Translations under genes and position numbers: made by a program | Shown here: piece by piece, positions 14,852 through 23,364 of the stretch | How the letters are laid out: each line of letters starts with the position of its first letter | Position numbering within the stretch: position 1 is the first letter of the stretch | Notes under the pieces: model-generated | Database searches by the model: none | What the model was told of the DNA's origin: nothing | The model's input: only the letters and a program-made list of their open reading frames with translations | NCBI GenBank assembly: GCA_937950325.1 | Contig: CALFDJ010000011.1 | Span: 1 to 53,874 of the forward strand | Length of the DNA stretch: 53,874 bases | From: an uncultured Collinsella sp. | GTDB lineage: Bacteria; Actinomycetota; Coriobacteriia; Coriobacteriales; Coriobacteriaceae | Direction of reading: 5' to 3'

Positions 14852-15874
14852 ATGAGCAAAGAGTGTGTCGAGCAGGTCGAAGGCGCAGGGGCTTCGGTGC
14901 CGATGACCGATATATCGAACATTGATGTGCCCGAGGGAACTGACGAGCTCAGTCGCAGCACCCGCCGTGCATGGCGCGACCGCCTCAACGACGCCCAGAC
15001 GCGCAAGATGATTACGGGTGTTTTAGCCACGCTGGTGGGCGGCTCGTTTTGGGGCTTCTCGGGCACCAGCGCGAGCTTCCTGTTCGATACCTACCATGTC
15101 GATACGCTGTGGCTTATGAGCATACGACAGATTCTCGCCGGTCTGCTCTTTATGGTCGTGGTTGTCACGCGCGACCGCGCACGCCTGGTCAAGCTTTGGA
15201 CGACGCCCGCTGATCGCAAGCAGCTGCTGCTCTTTACCGCTTTTGGCCTGCTCTTTAACCAGTTTTGCTATCTTTCGGCCGTGCGCCTGACAAATGCCGG
15301 AACCGCGACGGTGCTCCAGTGCCTGCAGCTGGTCATCATCATGGGCTACACCTGCGTGATCGACCATCGCATGCCTCGCGTGCGTGAGGCCGTTGGCATT
15401 GGGTTGGCCCTGGGCGGCACCTTTTTAATCGCTACCGGCGGCGACCCTACCAATCTGAGCATATCGCCGCTTGGCCTGGTCGCAGGCCTCATGTGCGCGG
15501 TGAGCGCCGCCTGCATGGCGGTGATTCCCGCCAAGATTCTGCCCGAATACGGCAGCCCCATCGTTACGGGCTCAGCCATGCTCACGGCTGGCGTGGCCTC
15601 ATGTGTCTTCGTGCAGCCCTGGGCGCATATGCCGGCGCTCGATGCCGCCGGTATCGAGGCGCTCGCGGTGTTCGTGGTTATCGGCTCGTTTTTTGCTTAC
15701 ATGCTCTATATGCAGGGCGTTAAGGACATCGGCTCGGTGCGTGCGAGCCTCATCGGAACTGTGGAGCCGGTTTCGGCGACCATCACCAGCGCCGTTATGC
15801 TGGGCACGGTGTTTTTGCCGACCGACCTTATCGGCTTTGCCATGATCATCGTGATGATGTTCCTCACGGTGTAG
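14852..15874 (+). CDS. EamA/DMT-superfamily membrane transporter
   Basis: A 340-residue protein with a hydrophilic N-terminal tail of about 50 residues followed by about ten hydrophobic helices in two EamA repeats. The first repeat begins with GVLATLVGGSFWGFSGTSA, and the second begins around GLVAGLMCAVSAACMAVIP. The EamA hallmark near the end of each repeat is visible as RLTNAGTATVLQCLQLV and SVRASLIGTVEPVSATI. Members export or exchange amino acids, nucleosides or other small metabolites across the cytoplasmic membrane. The substrate is not predictable here. ATG 14852 has GGGGGAG upstream. The gene is monocistronic, with no partner pointing to its substrate. Confidence 0.88.
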   Translation: MSKECVEQVEGAGASVPMTDISNIDVPEGTDELSRSTRRAWRDRLNDAQTRKMITGVLATLVGGSFWGFSGTSASFLFDTYHVDTLWLMSIRQILAGLLFMVVVVTRDRARLVKLWTTPADRKQLLLFTAFGLLFNQFCYLSAVRLTNAGTATVLQCLQLVIIMGYTCVIDHRMPRVREAVGIGLALGGTFLIATGGDPTNLSISPLGLVAGLMCAVSAACMAVIPAKILPEYGSPIVTGSAMLTAGVASCVFVQPWAHMPALDAAGIEALAVFVVIGSFFAYMLYMQGVKDIGSVRASLIGTVEPVSATITSAVMLGTVFLPTDLIGFAMIIVMMFLTV

Positions 15875-16020
15875 TTGACGCCGCCAAGACAGAAAAGGTG
15901 TTGTGCCGCATTTTCGCCAATTGATGTCCGTGTCTGGAGTTTAGCTGTCGATGCTCAAAATGCCATAAACTAGTAACGTTATGGACTTTTTCATTGCGAC
16001 TCAATTGCGAGGATTTCTTT

Positions 16021-18333
16021 ATGGCTGGTAATCACTTTAAGGGCGGCGATAGCGGCCGTCCTGCAGTTCCGCCGCGTCCGAACGGGGCTGGTAAGGCCGG
16101 CACGCCGGCCGGCGCTGGACAGGGCGGTTCCGGTAAGCGCGTGTCCCCGGGCGAGACGGCGATGTTTACCGCTCTGTACGAGCAGTCTCAAAAGGCAAAA
16201 AAGACCGGCCGTGCAAGAGGGAATGTCTTTGCGGGCGGTGCAACCTCCACGTCGCAGCCGAGCGGGGCTCCTTCGGTACCTGCGAACAACGCAGGTGCTG
16301 CCAACGCCGCGAATGGCGCCGGCAACGTTAATGCCGGCAAGGACGCCAACAATACTCCCTCTTCCGGTGGCGCGGGGCTTACAGGTAACCTTGGCACGAT
16401 TTACACCGGCGCCTCCGAGACTGGCACGTTCGCCCGCCTGGATGATAGCGGTGCCGAGTTTGCGGGCTCGGGTTCCAAGGAAGATTATTACGATTTTGGC
16501 TTGAACTACGGTAGCGACGCTTCGTCGAGTTCGACCTCTGACGGTCTGGTCCGTCATCGCCATCGCAAGGGCGAGCGCAAAAAGCGTCACACTGGCGCCA
16601 TTATTGCCGCTGTGGTCGTGGTGCTTCTCGTTGCGCTTGGCGCAAGCGGCTTTATGCTGCTTAACTCGGCAAAGACCGTAAAGAGCGAAGCGAAGGAGGC
16701 TGTCGAGATTGTCGGTGGCCTTAAGGACAAGGTCACGTCGGGCGATTTTTCGACGCTGCCTGACGACGCGAAGAAGATCGATGAGCTCTGCGACAGCATG
16801 AAGGCGGAGACTTCGAGCCCGCTGTGGACGGCGGCTTCGTTTATCCCGGTGTATGGCAGTGACATCAACGCAGCCCGCACCATGATTGATGCCCTGTCCG
16901 ATGTCTCGAGCAACGCGCTGGTTCCCATGGCCGATAACCTTTCGCAGGCTACGCCCGGCAAGCTGTTCCAGGACGGCATGATTAACGTGTCTGCGCTGCA
17001 GGCGGTCGCCGATTCGCTTTCCAGCAGCTCGAAGGTGTTCAAGAGCGCCAACGAGAAGGTCCAGGGCATTGGCGATACTCATATTTCCCAGGTGACCGAG
17101 CTGGTCGATAAGGCCAAGGACGGCTTTGCCACCCTCAACGGCGCGGTTGACGCGGCGGAGAAGGTCGCCCCCGTCCTTCCCCAGATGCTCGGCGCCAACG
17201 GCCAGACGCGCAACTACCTTATGTACGCCATGAACAACGTCGAGATCCGTGCTTGCGGCGGCTTTGGCGGTTCGCAGGGCCTGATTTCGGTCACCGACGG
17301 CCAGATGTCGATTGGCGAGTTTGTTCCCCGCATTGGACTCAGTGAGGATGAGGCAGTCGAGAGCGTCGACGAAGAGGATGAGGCGCTGTTCGGCAACCAC
17401 AGCAACCTGTACAACTCGGGCAATACCTATTCGCCTGATTGGCCCCGCAACTCGCAGCGTGTCGCCGCGCTGTGGAAGTCCCAGTATGGACAGGACGTTG
17501 ATGGCGTCATCGGTATCGACCCGGTGTTCCTGCAGTATCTGCTGGGCCTGGTCGGTAATGTCTCGCTGCCCGACGGAACGGTTGTCGACGGCACCAACGC
17601 CGCAAAGGTCCTCATGCACGATGTGTACTGGAACTATCCGGTCGAGGAATCGGACGGCATCTTTGCGGCTGTTGCCAGCGCCGCCTTCGACAAGATTCTC
17701 GGTGGCATCGGTGACGTCGACGTTACAAAGCTTGTCGGTGCATTCGAGCGCGGTGCCGAAGAGGGCCGCCTGATTGCTTGGATGAGAAACGATGATGAGC
17801 AGAATGCCATCAAAGAGACGGGCATTGACGCTTCGCTGCCCGATCCGGATGATCCGAGTGCCGATCCCGTTGCCGGCGTTTACTTTAACAACCTGAGCTT
17901 CTCCAAGCTCGACTGGTATCTGAACGCCGACACGCAGATCGGCCAGGGCATCAAGAACGGCGACGGCACGTGCTCGTATCGCATCACCGTTACCCTGACG
18001 AACATCATGACGCAGGAGGAGGCTGGCAAGCTGCCCGACTACGTTGCGGCGAGCGCACCCGATGCCGCGCGTGACGACGAGCGTCTGAATGTCTCGTTGT
18101 TTGCCCCGACGGGCGGCAACATTACTGATCTGACCGTCGAGGGCACCCAGTTTGGTCTTGGCGCCGCTACGTGGCATGGAATCCCCTTCTATTCGGGCAC
18201 CGTTGACCTGCATGCTGGCGAGACGACGACGATCACGTATACGCTGACCACGTCGGCCGAGGCGGGGGACAAGCCGCTTACGCTGCGTCAGACTCCTACA
18301 TGCCAGGCGGCTCGCGACAGCGCGTCGGCGTAG
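16021..18333 (+). CDS. DUF4012-domain membrane-anchored protein
   Basis: A 770-residue protein. Residues 1-185 are low-complexity, rich in Gly, Ala, Asn and Ser, ending in a basic cluster RHRHRKGERKKRH. One membrane helix follows (about 195-220, GAIIAAVVVVLLVALGASGF), so the large C-terminal part is outside. The extracellular portion carries the DUF4012 region, including QTRNYLMYAMNNVEIRACGG and DGVIGIDPVFLQYLLGLVG. The biochemical function of DUF4012 is unknown; in actinobacteria it often accompanies surface polysaccharide genes. ATG 16021 has GAGGAT upstream; an earlier TTG in frame has no ribosome-binding site. It lies 83 bp before glmM, but a terminator stands between them. Confidence 0.82.
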   Translation: MAGNHFKGGDSGRPAVPPRPNGAGKAGTPAGAGQGGSGKRVSPGETAMFTALYEQSQKAKKTGRARGNVFAGGATSTSQPSGAPSVPANNAGAANAANGAGNVNAGKDANNTPSSGGAGLTGNLGTIYTGASETGTFARLDDSGAEFAGSGSKEDYYDFGLNYGSDASSSSTSDGLVRHRHRKGERKKRHTGAIIAAVVVVLLVALGASGFMLLNSAKTVKSEAKEAVEIVGGLKDKVTSGDFSTLPDDAKKIDELCDSMKAETSSPLWTAASFIPVYGSDINAARTMIDALSDVSSNALVPMADNLSQATPGKLFQDGMINVSALQAVADSLSSSSKVFKSANEKVQGIGDTHISQVTELVDKAKDGFATLNGAVDAAEKVAPVLPQMLGANGQTRNYLMYAMNNVEIRACGGFGGSQGLISVTDGQMSIGEFVPRIGLSEDEAVESVDEEDEALFGNHSNLYNSGNTYSPDWPRNSQRVAALWKSQYGQDVDGVIGIDPVFLQYLLGLVGNVSLPDGTVVDGTNAAKVLMHDVYWNYPVEESDGIFAAVASAAFDKILGGIGDVDVTKLVGAFERGAEEGRLIAWMRNDDEQNAIKETGIDASLPDPDDPSADPVAGVYFNNLSFSKLDWYLNADTQIGQGIKNGDGTCSYRITVTLTNIMTQEEAGKLPDYVAASAPDAARDDERLNVSLFAPTGGNITDLTVEGTQFGLGAATWHGIPFYSGTVDLHAGETTTITYTLTTSAEAGDKPLTLRQTPTCQAARDSASA

Positions 18334-18370
18334 GGTTTTTCTGGTAGCGCAGATAATCGAGTACCATTTT

Positions 18371-18404
18371 GGGGCGGACAGGCAATCTGTTCGCCCCTAT
18401 TTTG
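18371..18404 (+). terminator. Terminator/attenuator between DUF4012 gene and glmM
   Basis: The stem GGGGCGGACAG (18371-18381) pairs with CTGTTCGCCCC (18387-18397, one G-U) around GCAAT and is followed by TATTTTG. It ends only about 13 bases before the glmM start, adjacent to its AAGGAGA ribosome-binding site. It may terminate the DUF4012 transcript or modulate read-through into glmM. Confidence 0.65.
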
Positions 18405-18416
18405 TAAGGAGAGCGC

Positions 18417-19748
18417 ATGAAGTACTTTGGCACCGACGGCTTTCGCGGTGAGGCCAACGTTGGGCTGACGGTAGAGCACGCTTATAAGATTGGCCGTTTT
18501 GTGGGCTGGTATTACGGCGCCAACCGCAGTGCTAAGGCGCGCGTGATCGTGGGCAAGGACACACGTCGCTCGAGTTATATGTTCGAGGCGGCGCTGGTGA
18601 GCGGTCTGGTCGCGAGCGGTGCGGACGCCTATATGCTGCACGTGATCCCGACGCCGGGCGTGGCGCATCAGACCGTGGAGGGCTGCTTCGATTGCGGCAT
18701 CATGATCAGCGCGAGCCACAACCCGTTTTGCGATAACGGCATTAAGCTCGTCAATAGCGACGGTTTTAAGATGGACGAGGACGTACTGGAGCTCATCGAG
18801 GACTACATCGATGGCAAGAGCGAGGTGCCGCTGGCCACGGGCAACCACATCGGTGCCACGGTGGACTACATGCAGGGCCGCAACCGCTACATTGCTTCGC
18901 TCATTGCAAGTGCGAACTTTTCGCTGCAGGGCGTCAAGATCGGTATCGACTGCGCCAACGGCTCGGCTTCCTCGGTGGCCAAGCCGGTGTTCGACGCGCT
19001 GGGCGCCGACGTGCGCGTGATCAACGCCGCGCCCGATGGCTTTAACATCAACGTCGACTGCGGCTCCACGCATATGGAGCGTCTGCAGCGCCATATGGTG
19101 GAGCAGGGCCTGGACGTGGGCTTTGCCTATGACGGCGATGCCGACCGCTGCCTGGCCGTGGACGAGCGCGGTCGCGTGGTAGACGGCGATCAGATCCTGT
19201 ACGTGTGCGGCGTGTATCTGAACAAGCACGGGCGACTCTCGGGCGGTACCGTGGTGCCGACGATTGCCAGCAACTTTGGCCTGGTCAAGTCGTTGGAGCT
19301 TGCCGGTCTGAGCGCCGTGACCAGCGGTGTGGGCGACCGTCACGTGTATGCCAAGATGCGCGAGGGCGGCTACAGCCTGGGTGGCGAGCAGACGGGCCAT
19401 ACGATCTTTGGCGATATCGAGCGCACGGGCGACGGCATTATGACCTCGCTGCGCGTGATGGAAGTGATTCGTGCCGAGCGTGAGACGCTCTCGCAGCTCA
19501 CGGCTCCGTGCAAGCTGCTGCCGCAGGCGCAGGTGGCCGTGCACGTGGCGGACAAGGACGCCGCGCTCGAGAACATGGGCGTGCAGAACGCCATCGCCGA
19601 GGCCGAGGCGTCGCTGGCGGGCGAGGGCCGCGTGCTCGTACGCAAGAGCGGAACCGAGTCGGTTATCCGCGTGCTGGCCGAGGCACCCGACCAAGCATCC
19701 GCCGATGCCGCCATGAAGCGCATCGCCAACGCGCTCGAGGCTCTGTAG
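18417..19748 (+). CDS. glmM: Phosphoglucosamine mutase
   Basis: A 443-residue alpha-D-phosphohexomutase. The catalytic phosphoserine is Ser100 in MISASHNPF. The metal-binding loop is DGDADRCLAVD, the sugar-specificity loop is GGEQTGHTIF, and the C-terminal phosphate-binding loop is RKSGTESVIRV. It interconverts glucosamine-6-phosphate and glucosamine-1-phosphate for UDP-GlcNAc and peptidoglycan synthesis in the cytoplasm. The GEQTGH loop favours the GlmM assignment over phosphoglucomutase or phosphomannomutase. ATG 18417 has AAGGAGA upstream. It follows a terminator hairpin and is followed by two hairpin elements, so it is probably transcribed alone or by read-through. Confidence 0.95.
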   Translation: MKYFGTDGFRGEANVGLTVEHAYKIGRFVGWYYGANRSAKARVIVGKDTRRSSYMFEAALVSGLVASGADAYMLHVIPTPGVAHQTVEGCFDCGIMISASHNPFCDNGIKLVNSDGFKMDEDVLELIEDYIDGKSEVPLATGNHIGATVDYMQGRNRYIASLIASANFSLQGVKIGIDCANGSASSVAKPVFDALGADVRVINAAPDGFNINVDCGSTHMERLQRHMVEQGLDVGFAYDGDADRCLAVDERGRVVDGDQILYVCGVYLNKHGRLSGGTVVPTIASNFGLVKSLELAGLSAVTSGVGDRHVYAKMREGGYSLGGEQTGHTIFGDIERTGDGIMTSLRVMEVIRAERETLSQLTAPCKLLPQAQVAVHVADKDAALENMGVQNAIAEAEASLAGEGRVLVRKSGTESVIRVLAEAPDQASADAAMKRIANALEAL

Positions 19749-19775
19749 TTACGCGGTTTTACCAAACCGCGTAAC
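19748..19775 (+). terminator. Hairpin at the glmM stop codon
   Basis: Perfect 12-bp arms (GTTACGCGGTTT 19748-19759 and 19764-19775) begin at the last base of the glmM stop codon. There is no T run after it, so it could protect the mRNA 3' end rather than terminate on its own. Confidence 0.5.
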
Positions 19776-19788
19776 TGCTCGACGCTGC

Positions 19789-19887
19789 AAACGGCCCCAA
19801 GCGGCAATCTGACGTTCAATTTCAAGGGCGCGACCAGAAGGTGAGCGCCCTTTCATTTCACGTCACCTTGCTCGCTTGGGGCCGTTT
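19789..19887. repeat. 99-bp nested hairpin element downstream of glmM
   Basis: Three coaxial stems are visible. The outer is a perfect 15-bp repeat (19789-19803 with 19873-19887, core CGGCCCCAAGCG). The middle is TGACGT/ACGTCA (19810-19815 with 19860-19865). The inner is AAGGGCGC/GCGCCCTT (19824-19831 with 19845-19852). TTTT closes the plus-strand side at 19884-19888. It may be a composite terminator, a dispersed repeat or a small structured RNA. Confidence 0.55.
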
Positions 19888-19950
19888 TCGCTGACGTTGC
19901 CAAGACATTAGCGTCAACGAACTAGTCATTGGGTACCTAGTTATTGGGTG

Positions 19951-19993
19951 AAAAAAGGGGACGCTGCGGATTGGTTTCGCGGCGTCCCCTTTG
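19951..19993 (-). terminator. Intrinsic terminator of the M32 carboxypeptidase gene
   Basis: On the minus strand a GC-rich stem AAAGGGGACGCCGCG pairs with CGCAGCGTCCCC (one mismatch) and is followed by TTTTTT. It lies 21 bp after the stop codon of the carboxypeptidase gene. Confidence 0.85.
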
Positions 19994-20014
19994 CGTTGGC
20001 GTGTCGGTTATGCC

Positions 20015-21598
20015 TTACAGCTCGTAGAGCGTGGTGAACTTGTCCTGCAGGTAGCTGCAGTAGTAGCGGGCATCGAACGCCATGCCGCACGCGCCCTTGA
20101 TGAGCTCCGGCGCGTCCTTGGCGCGGCCCCACTGCCAAATGTGCTCGCCCAGCCAGGCGCGGACGGGTGTCAGGTCGCCGCTCGCACAGGCGCCGTTGAG
20201 GTCGACACCGTCGCGGCACATGGCCGGCACAAACATGGCATCGTAGGCACTGCCCAGCGCATACGTGGGGAAGTAGCCAAACGAGCCGCCGCTCCAGTGC
20301 GTATCCTGTAGACAGCCGTGCGTGTCGTCGGGAACGGGAATGCCCAGGTACTCATCCATGAAGCGGTTCCAAAGCGCGGGGATGTCCTTGGCCGTGGCCT
20401 CGCCGGCAAACAGCATGCGCTCGATCTCGTAGCGCACCATAATATGCAGCGGATAGGTGGGCTCGTCGGCCTCGGTGCGGATCAGCGAAGGCTGCGCGAT
20501 GTTCACGGCGTGGTAGAGCGTGTCCTCGTCGACGTCGCCGTAGACCTCGGGTGCGTGGCGGCGCAGCACCTCGAGCAGCGGTCCCATAAAGGCACGGCTG
20601 CGGCCCACGGTGTTCTCAAAGAAGCGGCTCTGGCTCTCGTGGATGCCCATGGAGGTGCCGCCCTCCAGACAGGTGCGCGCATAGGCGGGATTGACGCCCA
20701 GCTCGTACATAGTGTGTCCCGCCTCGTGGATGATGCTGTAGACGTTGGAGATGCAATCGTCCTCGTAGATGTGTGTCGCGATGCGCGCGTCACCTACGGC
20801 AAAGCCCTCGCTAAACGGGTGCTCGGTAAAGGCAAGCGTGGTGTCGTCCAGGTTCAGGCCGACGAGCTTCATCAGGTCGAAGCTCATGGCGCGCTGGGCG
20901 GCCTCGGGCACGCGGGCGTGCAAAAAGTCGGCATCGGGCTGCTGGCCGCGCTCGCCGATGGCGTGCACGAGCGGCACGACCGTGGCCTTGACCTCCTCGC
21001 AAAACGCGTCGAAGCTCTCGGCAGAAAGGCCGCGCTCGTACTGGTCGAGCCAAACGTCGTATGGGTCGCGCTTGGGGTCCATGAGTTCGGCCTGATGCTT
21101 AAGTTGGGCGACGATTCTATCCACATAGGGCTCAAAGCTCGCCCAGTCGTTGGCCGTCTTGGCCTTGTGCCACACGGCGTCGGCCTCGCAGGTGAGCCTG
21201 GTCCAGGCTTCGGCCTCCTCGGTAGGAATAACGCTTGCCTCGCGCTGGTCGCGGCCGAGCACGCGGATCTCGTCGAGCAGCTGCGGGTCGTCGATTTTGC
21301 CGCCTGCAACCGTCTCGCGCGCTAACGAGCGTACGAGCTCAACGGACTTCTCGCTGGTCAGTAGCTTGTGATGTTCGCCGGCAAGCGTGCCCATGGCGTC
21401 GGCACGGGCGGCAGCGCCGTTGGCAGGAGCAATCGTCGCTCCATCGAACTCGGCAATCTTGAGCAGGTACTCGCGAGTCCACAGCTTGCCCTCGAGTTTG
21501 CGGAACTTTTTGACGGCCTTGTCGACTTTAGCGGCCTTGACGCCCTTGGCGGCCTTTGCCACGGCGGCCTTGGCCTTCTTATCGAGTTTCTTTCCCAT
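20015..21598 (-). CDS. M32-family (Taq-type) metallocarboxypeptidase
   Basis: A 527-residue M32 carboxypeptidase. The zinc-binding and catalytic motif HEAGHTMYE lies near residue 300, and the M32 signature HESQSRFFEN follows about 35 residues later, supplying the third ligand region. The first 33 residues are an unusual Lys/Ala-rich tail (KKAKAAVAKAAKGVKAAK) before the conserved fold begins. The enzyme removes C-terminal amino acids from peptides in the cytoplasm with broad specificity, excluding proline. ATG 21598 has an AAGGA motif upstream, and the terminator at 19951-19993 closes the unit. It is monocistronic and divergent from the pheS T-box. Confidence 0.92.
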   Translation of the reverse strand: MGKKLDKKAKAAVAKAAKGVKAAKVDKAVKKFRKLEGKLWTREYLLKIAEFDGATIAPANGAAARADAMGTLAGEHHKLLTSEKSVELVRSLARETVAGGKIDDPQLLDEIRVLGRDQREASVIPTEEAEAWTRLTCEADAVWHKAKTANDWASFEPYVDRIVAQLKHQAELMDPKRDPYDVWLDQYERGLSAESFDAFCEEVKATVVPLVHAIGERGQQPDADFLHARVPEAAQRAMSFDLMKLVGLNLDDTTLAFTEHPFSEGFAVGDARIATHIYEDDCISNVYSIIHEAGHTMYELGVNPAYARTCLEGGTSMGIHESQSRFFENTVGRSRAFMGPLLEVLRRHAPEVYGDVDEDTLYHAVNIAQPSLIRTEADEPTYPLHIMVRYEIERMLFAGEATAKDIPALWNRFMDEYLGIPVPDDTHGCLQDTHWSGGSFGYFPTYALGSAYDAMFVPAMCRDGVDLNGACASGDLTPVRAWLGEHIWQWGRAKDAPELIKGACGMAFDARYYCSYLQDKFTTLYEL

Positions 21599-21734
21599 AC
21601 CGTATCCTTAATCTCGCAGGCCGAGCGCCGCAGGCGGGTGCGCGGCCAGTTTGCACAGCTACCTGCCTTGTACCCAGCGCGAACAAAACGGAACGCGGCG
21701 ATGCGCTCGCGAAATGTGTTATCCTATAGCCCAA

Positions 21735-22018
21735 TGCGTTGACGGAGAGGGTTTTGCCCGCCGCGTCGCCGGCAAGAGAGGGAAGGTCATGGGCTGCAAG
21801 CCTTCCTGCGGTGGCAAGGGCCAAGCGTTCACTCCCGAGCAGCGACCTCAACGGGCACGCGGCCAGTGGCAGCAAAGTCCCAGTAGGGAAGCCGTGAGCC
21901 TCGCGACAAGAGGCACAGAGTGGGCGCGGCGGGCCAGACATCCGCCGGGTCAAACAAGGTGGTACCGCGGAATTCAACCGTCCTTGGGCAATGTACATGC
22001 CCGAGGGCGGTTTTTTTT
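21735..22018 (+). promoter_or_regulatory. Phenylalanine T-box leader with terminator/antiterminator (pheST)
   Basis: The T-box core AAGGTGGTACCGCG lies at 21956-21969. CCGTCCTT completes the antiterminator at 21978-21985. The competing terminator pairs 21978-21990 with 21998-22010 and is followed by eight T residues (22011-22018). The UGGN element is TGGT (21960-21963), matching a tRNA with A73. The likely specifier codon is TTC at 21828-21830 followed by A, which fits tRNA-Phe. A -10-like TATCCT (21720-21725) gives the start. Uncharged tRNA-Phe would promote read-through into pheS. Confidence 0.93.
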
Positions 22019-22103
22019 GTTACCGAACCGGGCCGCGCATCCGCAACATCGGGCGGCGTCAGCCGTCCCGGAGCGCGGATGTGCGAGAGACGAAAGGGAA
22101 GAC

Positions 22104-23180
22104 ATGAGTCTGATTGATGATCTGGTCAAACTCGAGGAAGAGGCCAAGGAGCTCGTCACTAGCGCTGACGACGCCGCCAAGCTCGAGGCCGCGCGCGTTG
22201 AGCTGCTCGGCCGCAAGGGCCGTATCACCGGCCTGATGCGCATGATGGGCAAGCTCGCTCCCGAGGATCGTCCCATGATGGGCAAACGCGCCAACGAGAT
22301 GCGCCAGCTGATCGAGGGCATGCTCGACGAGCGCACCACCGAGATGAAGGCCGCCGCCCTCAAGCACGCACTCGAGCACGAGGCCGTCGACATCACGCTG
22401 CCGGGCATCCGTCCGCAGATCGGTCACCAGCACCTGATCAAGCAGATCATCGAGGAGGCCGAGGACATCTTCTGCGGCATCGGCTACACCGTCGAGTCCG
22501 GCCCCATGGTCGATACCTCCTACTACAATTTTACCGCGCTCAACGCCCCCATGGATCACCCGAGCCGTTCGGCCCGCGATACCTTCTACGTGGTCGACAA
22601 CAACCCCGGCAGCGTCGCGCACCCCGAGGCTCACGCCCACGGCGAGTCCGACGTGCTGCTGCGCACCCAGACCTCGGGCGTGCAGATCCACACCATGGAG
22701 TCGCAAAAGCCGCCCATCTACATGATCTGCCCGGGCACCGTCTACCGTCCCGACACGGCCGATGCCTGCCACCTGCCGCAGTTCAACCAGATTGAGGGCC
22801 TGGTTGTTGACGAGGGCATCACCTTTGGCGATCTTAAGGGCACGCTCGACTACTTTGTTAAGTGCATGTTTGGCGAGGACCGCAAGACGCGCTACCGCCC
22901 GCACTTCTTCCCCTTCACCGAGCCTTCCTGCGAGGTGGACGTGAGCTGCCACGTGTGCGGCGGCAAGGGCTGCAACTTCTGCAAGCACAGCGGCTGGATC
23001 GAGATCCTGGGCTGCGGCATGGTCGACCCCAACGTCCTGATCAACTGCGGCATCGACCCCGAGAAGTACACCGGCTTCGCCTTTGGTATTGGCGCCGAGC
23101 GCGTCGCGGCACTGCGCTACGACCTGCCCGACCTCAGAACTCTCATGACGGGCGATATGCGTTTTCTGAATCAGTTCTAG
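22104..23180 (+). CDS. pheS: Phenylalanyl-tRNA synthetase alpha subunit
   Basis: A 358-residue protein of normal family length. The N-terminal coiled-coil arm (residues 1-85) includes ELLGRKGRITGLMRMMG. The class II catalytic core has motif 1 around PGIRPQIGHQHLIKQI, motif 2 around PGTVYRPDTADACHLPQFNQ, and motif 3 FAFGIGAERVAALRY. A CHVCGGKGCNFCKHSG cysteine-rich loop inside the core is common in bacterial PheS. ATG 22104 has AAAGGGAAG directly upstream; a longer frame runs back through the T-box and is not coding. The protein forms an alpha2-beta2 enzyme with PheT and is controlled by the T-box. Confidence 0.97.
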   Translation: MSLIDDLVKLEEEAKELVTSADDAAKLEAARVELLGRKGRITGLMRMMGKLAPEDRPMMGKRANEMRQLIEGMLDERTTEMKAAALKHALEHEAVDITLPGIRPQIGHQHLIKQIIEEAEDIFCGIGYTVESGPMVDTSYYNFTALNAPMDHPSRSARDTFYVVDNNPGSVAHPEAHAHGESDVLLRTQTSGVQIHTMESQKPPIYMICPGTVYRPDTADACHLPQFNQIEGLVVDEGITFGDLKGTLDYFVKCMFGEDRKTRYRPHFFPFTEPSCEVDVSCHVCGGKGCNFCKHSGWIEILGCGMVDPNVLINCGIDPEKYTGFAFGIGAERVAALRYDLPDLRTLMTGDMRFLNQF

Positions 23181-23220
23181 GCTGCGGCTTGCCCAAGCAC
23201 GGCACCTCGGCGCTCATTCG

Positions 23221-23250
23221 TCGCTTGCGTACCAAAGTACGCGGCGCTCC
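23221..23250 (+). repeat. Small hairpin in the pheS-pheT spacer
   Basis: GCGTAC (23227-23232) and GTACGC (23237-23242) flank CAAA in the 184-bp spacer 23181-23364. The surrounding GGCGCTC/GGCGCTCC words look like a dispersed intergenic repeat. It is not an obvious terminator, so pheS and pheT are probably still co-transcribed. Confidence 0.4.
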
Positions 23251-23364
23251 TCTTTCGGGCCGATCTGCCGCACTTGGACAACCCTCGCTTTGTAAGGAAT
23301 GTTCACAAAGTTGAAGTTTCCACCTGCATCTCTTCGCAGGCTTTCAGTATGAAAGGAGAGCTAG

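Noticed and set aside
15991..18213. Long minus-strand frame opposite the DUF4012 gene
   Set aside because: It is a shadow with no recognisable domain; the plus-strand gene has a membrane helix, DUF4012 region and ribosome-binding site.
21651..22103. Extended N-terminus of the pheS frame
   Set aside because: This region is the T-box leader and terminator; ATG 22104 has a proper ribosome-binding site and matches the family N-terminus.
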